64,000 nt of DNA from Bryum argenteum (Eukaryota > Streptophyta > Bryopsida > Bryales > Bryaceae), in contig CM073328.1 in NCBI GenBank assembly GCA_037043015.1, positions 9,335,495 to 9,399,494 on the forward strand. The letters run 5' to 3'. This document shows positions 48,801 through 61,044 of the stretch, one piece after another (the stretch's first letter is position 1; every line of letters begins with the position of its first letter). The position numbers and the translations under genes were made by a program. The notes under the pieces were generated by a model. The model had not been told where the DNA came from. It saw nothing but the letters and a program-made list of their open reading frames with translations, and ran no database searches.

Positions 48801-49850
48801 GATCATTAAATGACAATTCTAACACTATATGGCTCAAATTGGTGGCCTTTCTCTATATTATCATATAATATGTTATTTTAGCCAATCATATCAATTTCCA
48901 AATATTAATAATAGAAGTGTATTTTCTAATGGTTTTCAAAATTTTCTCTCCTTACTTTATTGTAATATTCACAAGTTGTATTTTAGAAGAATCAATTATG
49001 TCAATCTAATTTAAGAATTATGACCTTCATGTTTCCTTTTGAAAAAAATTCATAAGAATTACGGAATGCATGTTTTATAGCACATTAAGTTTTCCTTTAA
49101 ACCTCTTAGGCCTTTAGTGGTTAAAGAGATGAAATGTTCTTATTTATGCACTCGATTTGAGAGATATCTTGATATATATTTTAAACTTCATTCAAATTCA
49201 TAATCAAAATAAATGATTAGTTGATTAAATGCAACATTTTTTATTTTAAAATTTTTTTTTAAAATTTTTTCCCCCCAATATTTATTATCTTAACATGAAT
49301 GTGCTCACTTTCTATATGTTTATTATTGTTTGTCTTATTCTAAACAATAGACGGCATTGATTAATTTCTTGAGCACCTCAATATACTATTTTAGACTCTA
49401 GTGTTTGTTGTTGTGTAAATTTATTAAAGTTCAAGAATAAGCTTGATGTGTGTAAAAGATACAAATAAGAAAGCTTAAAGTCCCAAAGATGTTATTACTG
49501 ATAAATATTTAACTTATATAAATAAAATGTATGCACTTTTATATTGATTGCTTATATACAATTTAAAAGTGTACAAAGGTCAATTTCAATGAAGTATTTT
49601 TAAGGGTGGTAGAGTATAGGTAAAGTTAGGAATACTAGTAGTAGAGATTATAAACTTTCAGTGATGGTTTGAGTAATTAAGTTTCAACACCTGCATTTTT
49701 TTTAGCTTATTGCTTGATTGTAACAGTGTTACACTTAAAAATATTAAAAGTGATAAGTTCACGTAGGATAAGATACTTTACTCTGATGTTTGTATGCTCA
49801 TTAAATTTCAAATCCACAATGAATTTGATTTTCACATGAGCACTCTCATC
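45887..49850. other. Upstream region of the lipase gene and AT-rich spacer
   Basis: 45887-46600 should hold the lipase promoter and leader. The DNA from about 47000 onwards is AT-rich, with only short frames such as 48829-49014. I see no gene, RNA or defined element. Confidence 0.5.
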
Positions 49851-49864
49851 TGTTCATAATAAAA

Positions 49865-50110
49865 AATACAAGCATTCAGATGTTAAGACTTGCTCCTCAC
49901 TCACTTGGATCACACCCTTGTCATTACCCATATACCACCACCTTCTTGACTTTTGCATTGCAATGGTATAATTGATAATAAGTTTAGTTCAATTAAGAAT
50001 TACACTATGCATTCATCATCTTGAACAAACCTTCAATAACTCCTAACTTTACAAATTATTTCCCTAATCATAATAAAATTTTTGTATGATTATGTAGCTT
50101 CCCGGTTGTA
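49865..50110 (-). pseudogene. Decayed 3' fragment of a ubiquitin-specific protease gene
   Basis: On the minus strand the sequence TGGGTAATGACAAGGGTGTG, then ATCCAAGTGAGTGAGGAGCA, matches the last USP exon (WFMCNDESVNQVSEVEVLAS at 59456) and the intron before it. It shares indels and substitutions with the fragment at 63700-63960, so these two form a subgroup. Only the last exon and part of an intron remain. It carries no usable frame. Confidence 0.7.
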
Positions 50111-50377
50111 TTAACCCCTGAGCGCCCCTGCGGACTAAATGTGTCCGCCAGGAATTCCGCCAGTCAGAAGTCAACCATTGTTTGACCATTATAGAAACCA
50201 GATCCGTGCGGTGAAATCCATCCCAATTTTTCCCACACCTTTGCATCCTTGTTCTTCATGTTTCTCAACGGTGAAATTGAAAATAATCAATTTCTGCAGA
50301 ATTGGCACCCAATAAGCTTGGGCACGGTCTGCACACCTTGATTTTCGGGCTTTTTGGAGGGGGCGCTCAGGGGTTAA
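50111..50377. mobile_element. MITE with TTAA target duplication (piggyBac-like)
   Basis: TTAA at 50111-50114 and 50374-50377 flank a 259-bp element. It starts CCCCTGAGCGCCCC and ends with the exact reverse complement GGGGCGCTCAGGGG. TTAA duplications are typical of piggyBac-family transposons, but the terminal bases differ from the usual CCY(T/A) start, so the family is inferred. A related sequence at 49225 shows the same flank (TTAAATGCAACATT) without the element, an empty-site paralogue. No open frame is present, so it is non-autonomous. Confidence 0.8.
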
Positions 50378-50460
50378 ATGCAACATTGGTTTTTGTTATT
50401 TTTCAATATGAATTTACTACACATGGATGTGCTCACTTTCTTTATGAATAGTATCTAAGA

Positions 50461-52656
50461 TTATTGTGTTTTAAATAAGTATTTGAATCATTTAAGTTTC
50501 AATAATTAAATAAAAAAAATTTATTTGATAAATCATTATTTTAATTAATGAATATTAAAAATAATAATCTCTAAAGGCTTAATCGACAATGTTGATATTT
50601 ATTCTAAATTTTAATAATTTGTGGTGAGCTACAGAAAGCTAATTTTGAAAAAAAAAAATCTTATTTATAAGAATTTTAGTCTAGATTCATATGCAATTTA
50701 TTTATTTTCATATTTATTTTATTTTTTATTTTTTATTTTTTAGTTTCTAGAAACACGAACGTGGCAAGATTTATTATTGGAAAAGTCTGCATGAACAAAT
50801 CAAACGAGACATTTGGAATTAGGTGGGCAATAGTATAATATGTCAATTCTGAATTCAAATTCTACAAGGGCATATATGGTAGAAGGGTGCATTCAAGCTT
50901 AGTCAGTCTCCATTATATTGAAATTTCCATAGTCAAATAGGTATATTCTTAAGTTTATATTTAAGGCAGAAAAGAAAATGACTATTTGCTATTATAATTG
51001 GATGATTCAAAACTAGTCTTCAATTTTTGACAAGTCAAATAAAAGGCACTAGCAAAGGACCCATTGTTTTCTTGCCGATATGTTAATGATAGTAATATGA
51101 TAGAAGGTCTTTGCTTTTGAAGGATTAGAAAATTCTTAGGGAATTTTTGGAGCTAAAGAATGAATTTCAATGTACTCAAAAATCAAGAACATTCTGAACT
51201 ACCCCATTTTTAGAAACACTTACAATTCCAACTCCAAACATTTTAACACATTCCAAAAGATTTTGATCAATTCAAATAGGTCCAATCTTTACACACTAAT
51301 TGCTCTAATGAATAACTTCAATACAATTATGCCATGCTGCAATTTGTGCCTTCTACAAATTATGTAAAATAATGCTAAAAACTAGACAAGATCTAGAGTG
51401 ATCAGGCGATGAACGGATGGTTTACTGTCAGCGCAGCCACCGCTCTGGATGAACGCCTACTTGTCAAGCGGAGGAGATTGAGGGACACACACGTCCCCTC
51501 CTTCTCATCCGTTGCCAATGATCCACGCAATCGACCCATCTGGCACCATCTCCGTGGTACCCACTTGGCATTCCTTCACACTTTCGACACCACACACTTT
51601 TCTCAGATGCTTCTCACAAGCCACAATTCCCCCCATTGTCATTTTCTCATGAGCGATGCGCGATCAACATCTGTGGATCGCTTGAATCGGCTGAATTTCA
51701 GGGGGAGTAAATGATTCCTCCATCAATGGAAACGAATCGATTGACAGAGAAATACCAGGAGATTTCGTCTCTCACAAGGTTGGATCTTTGTCCCTCTCTG
51801 TTGTAGTGGAGAATTCAGCATTTACCCAACTTTCGAGATTACAGACTGGTTGAATGTGCGATTTAAGCGGCTGATTTTTCGGTTAATCTTCGAACTGATT
51901 GTCGGCATCTTTTGCAGAGAATCAATCATTGGGCGTGTTGTTCACTGAAGAATTATTTTGTTGCAGTCGTCGTAGCGAATGTTGATGAATGGAGCGAAAG
52001 CTGCAGCGCGTTAGGGTTTGCAACACAAGGGTATGCTTTTGGTTTCCGCTATTGATCTTTTGTGAGCTGAACTTCACACTCTGAATAGGAAATTTTATGA
52101 TCGGGTGGAGCAATGAAAAGTTATGATCGGAATTTTTGATGCCTGATTTTACATTCCATCACAGAGGAATATTCTAATTATCTCATATCGTGTGTATAAT
52201 GCGATGAGAGGTTTCAACCGTGGACAGTGCTCACATATCTAGATATAATCATTTTAAATCATCACAGCAGCTGTTTTAACTGTTTTAATTCGGCTTGAGC
52301 TGATGTCCATGGATAAAAGCTCAAGAATAATCCAATCTGATCGTCACTAGTGCAAAGTCATGGTTGAAACACTTGTTGGCAAACTTTGGAGATCTTCAAA
52401 GCATTATTGGAGACAATGTTTGAACCATATTTCTTGCACTTGTGTGCAGAATGTCTAGCCATTAAAGAACTGGATCAAAATTTTGAACTTAGATAGAAAT
52501 TAGGGTTAGTGAGTTCATCTCCATGCGTATTCAGTGATTTGAATATCATAGTCACTTCCCCTATTTCTTATATATCTGCATGAATGTCTCTACACACAAA
52601 AGTGATTCTGCGTCGCACATGATGCAGCAAATTAGGGGATAGGAGTCGGCACGACC
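50461..52656. other. Spacer and probable promoter/leader of the MFS gene
   Basis: AT-rich up to about 51400, then mixed DNA. Short frames (such as 51409-51714) lack motifs and may be leader or upstream ORFs. No gene was recognised. Confidence 0.45.
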
Positions 52657-54479
52657 ATGAAGACACTCGACACCACATGGCGAGTACTACGAAGCAGGTG
52701 GCTAGTACTAGCAGCAGGCTTATGGATCGAGAGCATCGGAGGGGCTTCCTACACATTCGGCATCTACTCGCAATCTCTAAAGCTAGCCCTTAACTACGAC
52801 CAAAAGCATCTCGACACACTCGCTTTTTTCAAGGGAATAGGAGGCAACGTGGGGGTAATCTCCGGTCTCTTCTACGACATAGTACCACCATGGGCCGTGA
52901 TCACCTTCGGAGCCGCACTGAGCACATTCGGCTACTCCATGCTCTACCTCGCAGTCACAGGCCAAATCTCGCCTCCCGCATTCTGGCACATGTGCATCTT
53001 CATCTGCTTGGCGAGCAACTCCCAGACTTTCTTCAGCACAGCTTGCGTGGTCACCAATGTCAAAGTGTTCCCCAACAAGCGGGGCGTTGTCATCGGGCTC
53101 CTGAAAGGCTTTCTGGGATTGTCCGGGGCCATACTAACGCAAGTCTATTACGCTCTCTACTCCGATGATCCGCGCTCTTTCCTGTTGCTGCTCACTTGGC
53201 TACCGGCGCTCGTCGCGGTTCTGATGATGCTCGTCATCCGTGTCGTCCCTGCTGGTTCGAGAGACGACAATGCTGTGTTCACGCAATTTTCGACCATTGC
53301 GGTGTCGTTAGCGGCGTATCTGACGCTCGTTATCGTGGTTGAGAGTGTCTGGAGTGGTCACAATTGGCTTACTTGTTTGTTTCTGCTGGGCTTTTTGCTA
53401 CTACTCTTCGTTGTAGTTGTCAAAGCAGAGCTCAATGAAAGTAAAAGTGAGGCTTCTGTCAGAACGCCATTGCTTTCTGATACTGGGAACTCTCAAGGTG
53501 ATCCGGAAATTGGTGATGGGGATGTAGTACACAGTAAAGGAGATGAAGCTACAAGCGGGGAGGATGTAGTACCTGTAAAAGAGAGTAAAGGAGATGAAGT
53601 TACGAGAGGTGATGAGCATACGCTTCGACAAGCAGTTGGTTCCTTAGATTTCTGGCTTCTGGTGGTAATCATGTTCTGTTCCATGGGCTCGGGGTCAACA
53701 GCTATTGATAATATGGGCCAAATTGGAGCTTCTTTGGGCTACAAACAAGTGGAGATTAATACGTTTATTTCCTTGATTAGTATATGGAACTTCCTCGGCC
53801 GCTTTGGAGCTGGTCTTGTCAGTGAGCTTCTGTTGCATGCTCAAGGATTCGCTCGACCTTGCTGCTTGGCATTCAGCTTGGTTAGCACACTACTCTTTAA
53901 GCTCTTGCCTCAGTATACTCATTTCATAGCTAATCTTGACGGGAGCTTGCCTGCTTATATGTAACTATATCTGTATACAAATATACGAATTTAATAGGCT
54001 TTTTAGCATACTAAAAGGGTTTGTTATGGATTTGGTGCGTGCAGGGCTTGATGTGCTTGGGGCACATGGTAATGGCATCAGCAGTAACAGGCTCTCTATA
54101 CGTAGGATCCATAATCCTGGGAGTATGTTACGGAGCACAGTGGTCACTGATGCCAGCAATTACATCCGAACTCTTCGGATTACGGCACTTCGGAACTTTG
54201 TACAACACCATAGCCATATCAAGCCCTGTGGCTGCATATGTTATGTCTGTGCAGGTGGCCGGGTTCTTCTATGACAAAGAGGCCCAGAAGCAGCATGATG
54301 CTACATTCGTGATCGGAGATGATTATCCGCTCTTGTGTTATGGGCCGAGCTGCTTCCGGATCACTTTCATCATCCTGGCTGTTATATGCGCTTTTGGGTG
54401 TGGAGTTTGTCTGTGGCTGTTTGCTCGAACGAGAAGGTTTTATGTTGAAGTGCATGAGAAGCTGCACAAGGTTGAGTAG
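52657..54479 (+). CDS. Nodulin-like MFS transporter, NFD4 type
   Basis: Two exons, 52657-53880 and 54045-54479, give 552 aa. The junction restores the family segment RPCCLAFSL-GLMCLGHMVM. The protein starts with the nodulin-like signature (RWLVLAAGLWIESIGGASYT followed by FGIYSQSLK) and has about twelve membrane spans in two blocks. A hydrophilic loop (about residues 255-325) contains two similar blocks around DVV-x-x-K and SKGDE. Plant members such as NUCLEAR FUSION DEFECTIVE 4 and relatives lie in membranes and their substrates are mostly unknown. The second half shows the conserved SLDFWLLVVIMFCSMGSG, IWNFLGRFGAG and YGAQWSLMPAITSELFGLRH. ATG 52657 is used because the first span follows directly. 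The frame without splicing stops at 53962, so splicing is needed. Confidence 0.9.
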
Positions 54480-55183
54480 ATGTAATTAATTTCTTACAGA
54501 AGGAAAACTTATAGGAGAATTAGGTCAGTGTATATATGTGTAAGATTGCGGATATTTTCCGCGTGAGGTATTTTTTTAAAGCATTTTTAGGGTCTCTATT
54601 CTGGAAAGAGGGGCCGGAGAGGTCTGGATGATTCAGGTCAATGATTGACAGGTTATGTAAGCAGGGTGACTTCATGTAAGGGAGTCCTACGAGCTTGTCC
54701 ATGTCTTCGTGTGTACAAATTCAATAGTACCTCAAGTGAATAATGAATGGAAAGAATTGTGTCATTTTCTTCATATGAAGGATGGTTTTCTGTCGTTGAT
54801 ACTTTGAAGAATTATCTCTGCCTGAGTTACTAAAGAGAAACAGGGTTGACTTGCTTCATGCATACAAAAAAGAATAAATTTTGCATATTGAATTCTTCGT
54901 CTTTAATATAGAAAAAATACTCTATATTTTGCCAGTTCGAGGGGATTGCTGTAGCTTTGTACAGTACAGTGAGAAGCGAACCTTGCGCAATTCACAATAA
55001 AAGGTGGGGCTATGAATAACTCTGATTACATGGTCATCGATCAGATCCTCGTAGTCCATTTACCCCAAAAATGATACGGGAATTTTTCTCGATCAGCTAT
55101 AGCCTTCCTAAGTGACTAATTTCTGAGCAATCTGAATTTGATGTTCACAAGCTCAAAAATGTTTGAGTCGGCGACCACAGTGT
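54480..55183. other. 3' region of the MFS gene and spacer
   Basis: No gene was seen. It contains the MFS 3' untranslated region and AT-rich DNA up to the decayed USP copy. Confidence 0.5.
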
Positions 55184-56815
55184 TCACACCATCAAGGGCA
55201 GTCGTCTGTAGAAAAGAAGATAAGCATCGGATGCTAGGACTTGCTCCTCACTCACTTGGTTCATACTCTCGTCATTGCACTTGAACCATCGTCCATTTTT
55301 CTCCTCCATAGCAATAGGTGTCAAAGAAATTAGCTGGATCACAGAGTACATCGAAATCTTTATCATTTACAGACGATGAATGCGTCCTAATTTGCAAGAC
55401 ATTTCCCCGACTACAATAAGAATGATGTGAGTTCTGTAGTGTCAAATTCGTTGTACCATAGCAACAGCAGAGAGGTGTACCTTAACGTATGCGTAGAAGT
55501 GTTCATACACCATGGACAAACAAACCTCGATGGACAATCATTCCGTAGAGCTCATACTGAGCACCAACCTGAATTAGGAAAAAAGAATTATCAAAAGATT
55601 GCAGGTCTCAGCATTTTCTTTTGTGTTGCCAGCCTATGCCACTTTGTTAATGTTGATTTTGCAGAACGAAGTGGCAATGTTGACTGAGTTTTCACTTACT
55701 TTGAGTTCATTGCTGATGTAGTCCCCAGGGCTAAGTCGTCCCTCGTTTCGAACGCGATGGTTCAGCTTTTTCGCAAACATGAGATCAAACCTCTTCAACT
55801 GGATTGTGAGCACATGGGGTACTTGACGAATCGACATTCTTATATCGGCTTCCGAGAGGTTGTTACAACTGCACACAAAGGAGCACCAGGGTTACGGGGT
55901 TTCTGAACATACTGTGGTGCACATTGTCGATCGGAACATTCTTGCATATTGCAGAAAAAAAACTGGTGCTAGCTGTGGGGAAGCTATGGAGACATAAAGT
56001 GAGGCCTGCTTACCGATCGCACTTGTATTTGTTGTCTCCGTGCAGAACCTCAAGGCGAAAGAAAGAAGCAAGTGCTTCGGACACTGAGCTGAATACGTTG
56101 ATGTCCAGGGTTGAGACTCAACATGTCTTCGCTCCTTGTCGATACTTCTCCACACGATCAACATTCGATGTCACGTCGCGATGCACCGCCAAACATTCCC
56201 TCCAGAACCGACTTCTTCCTTGACTGGAGTCAATTTCCACATAGAAAATGTAGGAGCTGGTGAGCATCCTCTTGTCTCCTGGGCCTAAAGTACGTTGAAT
56301 TGGCCATCCCGTGAAGCTTTCTGGGTGCATCGACTCGTTTCTCTAATGACAACGACGAGCATAATTGTTCCTCAAGGATGCAGAACGTACAATCACCCAC
56401 TGTGCGCGTGCCTGCACAAATCAGATCTCGATAGTTACAAAGTCTGTCTATGTTTCTGTGATGTAATTGCTCCCTTCAATTGCATCGAATAACGTCGCAT
56501 CGTGTCTCTAAAAGCTCTTGGTTGTCCGTAGAATCTATCTAGACAATAAGAAGTCCATGAAAATGAAAAGAGTATTCTCGAGCAAAACCCTCATAATTAT
56601 TTTTGGTTCGTATGTAAGCACATGCATGATCTGATCTCAAGAGCGATTTCAATAAAGGGATCAATTGGAGACGTACATGTGGGAGAATGCATTTTTCGTT
56701 GGCTCGGCAAGTAGGGGAGTGTACATCAAACATTGCAGCACTGTTTAGATAACATGTATTACATAGCTGTTGAGATAACATATTGGACTTGTTGGCTTGG
56801 CTGCAGAATTGATCG
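55184..56815 (-). pseudogene. Decayed full-length copy of the ubiquitin-specific protease gene
   Basis: This minus-strand duplicate of 57907-59617 keeps exons and introns in order, so it arose by DNA duplication. Recognisable parts are CNTCYLNS around 56760, the RKLHGMANSTYFR region near 56300, the block ending ECLAVHRDVTSNVDRVEKYR near 56130, SEADIRMSIRQVPHVLTIQL near 55850, an ELYGMIVHRG/EHFYAYVK region near 55530 with a stop, and FKCNDESMNQVSEEQVLASD near 55270. Several frameshifts and stops break it. The last exon stays open, so loss may be fairly recent or some exons drift slowly. Confidence 0.85.
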
Positions 56816-57906
56816 CAATAGAATTAGAATCCTTATTAGGAAGATGGAGAGCATTAGTGAGGAAAGAGTGAGCGCTCGTCATAAAGGATGGTAGTCAACG
56901 TGATCTAGAATTTGACCAAGAAAAGCAACTACAAAAGCAAGTCTCGATGTTGGTGACGACCGAAAAGTGTACGCTTGAGCAACCGGCTGCAACCACCTAT
57001 ATGGGCTAGCAAGTGCAAGGCGAATGAGGTACGAATGAGAGAACATTGGGTGCGAACTTGATAGGTATGTAGATCATCAGAGGAGAATGTCGATTTGTCT
57101 AGTTCATAATTCTTGATCTCTAGGTCGAATATTATATTGTTCTGTACGGCCTCAGTGAGCTCTGGTAGCAACACAAAGATCCTTTTAATTATGTTGATAT
57201 GTTACATCCTAGGATGTACCCGTTTGAGGGTACGTCCAATCTTTATAATGTCATAATTATCTTCAACTCTAGTCTAACCATATAAATGTATTCTTTGTTT
57301 TGTCCTTTAATACGAGTGATTTTCCTACTACTGCATCATGAAGGCTAGGCATAGGATCATTGTAGGTTTGGTATGGTGAAGTGTCTGTTCCAAGAACACT
57401 CTTATGAAATGTAAAAAAATAATCATAAAATTTTATACAAAGTAAAAGTAAGTTGTATATGTAAGCTAAAGTTCAATTAGAATTGTTAGTGTTATTTTTT
57501 TGTTGCTCCCACATTTGAGAACAGAAAAATAAAAGTAAAAGTATTTATATAAGGTAGCAATGTATTAATGAAAGAACTTTCTTCGTGTTGCTCCCACCGA
57601 GGTCCTCGATTTGTTATCTTGAATCATAGGTCAATCTAGACTTTAAATTCTACCGTCTTACCGAGAGATCGACATTCTCCTAACGAGACTGATCAAATGA
57701 CTACCGAGATGATCGACAGACCTATATAAAATCAGAATTGCACCCCATGTTTTCCTCATTCTTGCCACATTCGCTTTGCAGTTGCTAGTTACCCAGTCGC
57801 AAATGCATTCAATTGCACAGACTGATTAGTATATCCCATCTATTTGGTAATTTCTGAAGGATCGAAACTTGCTTCATTTCTGCTACGTTTCTGTAGTAGT
57901 CAAAGT
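56816..57906. other. Spacer between the head-to-head USP copies
   Basis: About 1.1 kb. A short minus frame (56929-57174) has no motif. It should hold the promoter of the intact USP gene. Confidence 0.45.
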
Positions 57907-59617
57907 ATGGATCGCGACATGACGAGCGCCCAGTCATTCATCACTAAGGGTCTCAGTATTTCACCAAAATTCTCTATTTTTCCACTGGTGGTAGATTCCG
58001 CGGCCTCATCCTCGGAAAAGCCAACAATTCCAGTGGGTATGCTGAACCTACGGAATACATGTTATCTCAACAGTGTGCTGCAATGTATCACGTACACTCC
58101 TCCTCTTGCCGAGTACTGCCTACGCCACATGCATTCCACCATATGTATGTCTCTAATTCTTCCCTAGCTTCACTTGCACTCTTACGATTTATGCGTACAA
58201 CATTAATTAATCATCGGAAAGAAAACATGGACAGTTGTGACACTAGAGGTGGTCCATTCCCTGCAGGTGCGCGCACATTAGGTGATTGTACATTCTGCTT
58301 CCTCGAGAATCAAATCTGCTCGTCGTTATCATCACAGAAACGAGTCATTGCACCAAGAAAGCTCTACGATCGACTGATGGCCAATTCAGCTTACTTCAGA
58401 CCAGGCCGACAAGAGGATGCTCACGAGCTCTTGCACTTTCTCATCAACGACTGTGGAAGTGGACTCGCGTCAAGGGAGAAGTCGGTGCTAGAGGGAATGT
58501 TCGGTGGTGTATTGCAACGTGACATCGAATGTCGATCGTGTGGAGAAGTATCGACCAGTAGTGAGGACATGTTGGGTCTCAGCTTGGACATCAACGAATT
58601 GAGCTCAGTGTCCGAAGCACTCGCATCGTTCTTCCGTCTTGAGGTTCTGGACGGAGACAACAGATACAAGTGCGATGGGTAAGCAGGCCTCAACAAATCT
58701 CCATAATTATGTGAAATAATGGTTTACATCTAAGTAACAGTGTTTATGCTTATTACCAGTCGGATCGATAAGCACTACTAACTAAAATTCCGCAACACTG
58801 GTGATCCTTTGAGTGCAGTTGCTCAAGCCTCTCGGATGCCGATATAAGAATGTCTATTCGTCGAGCACCGACAGTGCTCACCATCCAGTTGAAGAGGTTC
58901 GATCCATTGTCTGGGAAAAAGTTAAAGCATCACGTTCGAATCGAGAGACGACTTAGCCTTAAAGACCACATGACTACGTTGACTCAGAATCACGTGTGCA
59001 ACGAATTTACCGTAAGTGTCACTCAACACAGTCTTCCTTAGTTTGTGCAATACCGACATCAACAAAAAGACTAAACAAGCAACAAACTAGAAAATGATTC
59101 TGCTCACTCAGGTCTAAAATTGTTGTGAAATAGTAAGTATCTATCACTTATCACTAATCTATTGGTCCGATTCTTTGTTTCAGGCTGATGCTGAGTTTGA
59201 GTTATACGGAGTAATCGTCCATCGAGGCTCGTCCATGATATTCGGACACTACTTCGCATACGTGAAGGTATGATTGATGCAATTGTACTAACACAAGAGA
59301 ACTGTCCATTGATCGAGTAGACATTCTTATTACAGCGGCGAAGATGTCTTGTGAATTTAGAAGCGATTGAAGGTTTGGATTTTTATGAAGATTATAATTT
59401 ATTATGTGATTGAGCTAAGATATTTATCATTTATTCCTTCTTCATTGCGATGCAGGAGTCAAATGGGCAATGGTTTATGTGCAATGACGAGAGTGTGAAC
59501 CAAGTGAGCGAGGTGGAAGTTCTGGCATCCGATGCTTACCTTCTTTTCTACAGACGCTTGCCCCTAGAGGACGTGGTCTCTAGAATCAAGTCAGAATCGA
59601 CTAATTTGAGCATTTAA
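57907..59617 (+). CDS. Compact ubiquitin-specific protease (peptidase C19)
   Basis: Five exons with matching phases: 57907-58144, 58267-58678, 58819-59011, 59184-59267, 59456-59617. The product is 362 aa, little more than a catalytic domain. The Cys box reads VGMLNLRNTCYLNSVLQC with nucleophile C52; the usual glycine before N is arginine (LRNTC for LGNTC). ARTLGDCTFC and QEDAHELLHFLI follow. Zinc-finger pairs CRSCG and CDGC are present, then VLTIQLKRFD. The His box is GSSMIFGHYFAYVK (H303) and the third catalytic residue is N319 or D320 in WFMCNDE. It would remove ubiquitin from substrates. Plant UBPs of this style (UBP20-25 group) are longer. Upstream exons cannot be excluded, but ATG 57907 gives a complete core. 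Confidence 0.85.
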
Positions 59618-61044
59618 ACATCAAAAAGAATTTTCTTAGAACAATTTGATCATTTACAGAAGATCATATGAGCAAGATACATTTGAGAGACAGTGGGATT
59701 ACAGTTCATTTTGAAATACACGGAGTCCAAAGATATGGTTGATGGACTTCAAGATTCTTCTTATTCTCATAAAATATGAAATTATTTCTGATTATATCCT
59801 TGATCTTAATTTGCAAGGTTAATTGATGACTTTTTTTTCTTTTATAGTGCCAATAGCAAGCAGCTTCTCTGCGACTGCAAAGAAATTAGTCAAGCTCGGT
59901 AATGTATGGAAGATCTTATGCATGCATCTTAAGGATCATAAAGAATGGATCACAAAGAATGTAGCATGGGTTGATAGAATCATTGTATTATATTGATTTT
60001 TTTAGTAAAACTTGAAATGTGAAAAGGACATAGTATTTAAGAATGGATAGTAAGTGAAAGAAGGATATTTATTTGAAATATTGAAAGTGCCTCAAGAAAT
60101 TAGCATAAAGATGGCAGCAATTTGGGTATAGAATAGCTCACTTTACTATATGATTGCCATATGAACAATTTTGAGACTAGATCTCAAAGAACTGTTGACC
60201 ACTAGCTACTATTTCCAAAAAATTGAACTACATCACCTACATGCAATCACTAATTAAATACTTAGAGCAACATCTCCTTTAACAACTCATGAAAGATTAA
60301 TCATATCAATATAAGATCAATTCACACTTTTTAACTCTTGACAAAAATGTTGGAGTTTTAATTTTTTTAAATGTATTTTCTTTTATCTCCATCTAACAAG
60401 ATTAATATCATAGTAGAATACAACTTGGACCATGGTGGTTGGGTGGTCATGGTGGTTGGGGGTAGTCACAGTGGTAGGATGATTGCCATAGGTGGTTTAT
60501 GGTCAAGTGTTGTGAGGTCACATAGATTTTTAATAATGTGGTTCTCGTTGGTGGGGTCTTATGGTTATAGGAGTGAACTTGTTAATGTTATAGAGATGCA
60601 TGTGGGAAGGAGGTATGAGAATTAAAGTTTGTAACATCAAAGTGGGAGGAGGGATGTTATCAAAAATAGGAGGAGAGAAAAAAATATAGAATCAATATTA
60701 TTCACTTAAGGTGTGATGTAATAGATCGAAGGATCCGGATAGAGTAAATGATGGGACACAAAGGACACTGATTATAAATGTGTTTTACTGTCATTCTTTC
60801 TGTCAAAATCAAAACCGTGATATTCTTTCCCTCATTGTGGACAACCTATGAACACTGTTATATATACAAAATTTGCTATGTTTTTATGGACGGTTTTTCT
60901 ACTAGTGATAGTAGCTTTTTATATCATGACTTTTGGAGTAATGTTGGCCAATGTTTGCTCCATTAGTCAATGTTTGGTTCTTGGAGGCATAATCTCTATA
61001 TATAAAAGAACACGATTTGTCTGTATATGTCCGTGATTCACCAT
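59618..61044. other. AT-rich spacer downstream of the USP gene
   Basis: No gene was seen. 60420-60640 is G/T-rich with TGGTTGGGTGG-like repeats, giving a chance frame. Confidence 0.5.

Larger units (their letters stand above)
49224..50460 (+). repeat. Short direct duplication flanking the UBP fragment and MITE
   Basis: A block beginning TTAAATGCAACATT near 49225 and continuing to ATGTGCTCACTTTCT near 49300 recurs at 50374-50440. The second copy has the MITE directly in front of its TTAA. Confidence 0.55.

Noticed and set aside
60371..60625. 84-codon frame rich in G and V
   Set aside because: A translation of TGGTTGGG-type low-complexity sequence.
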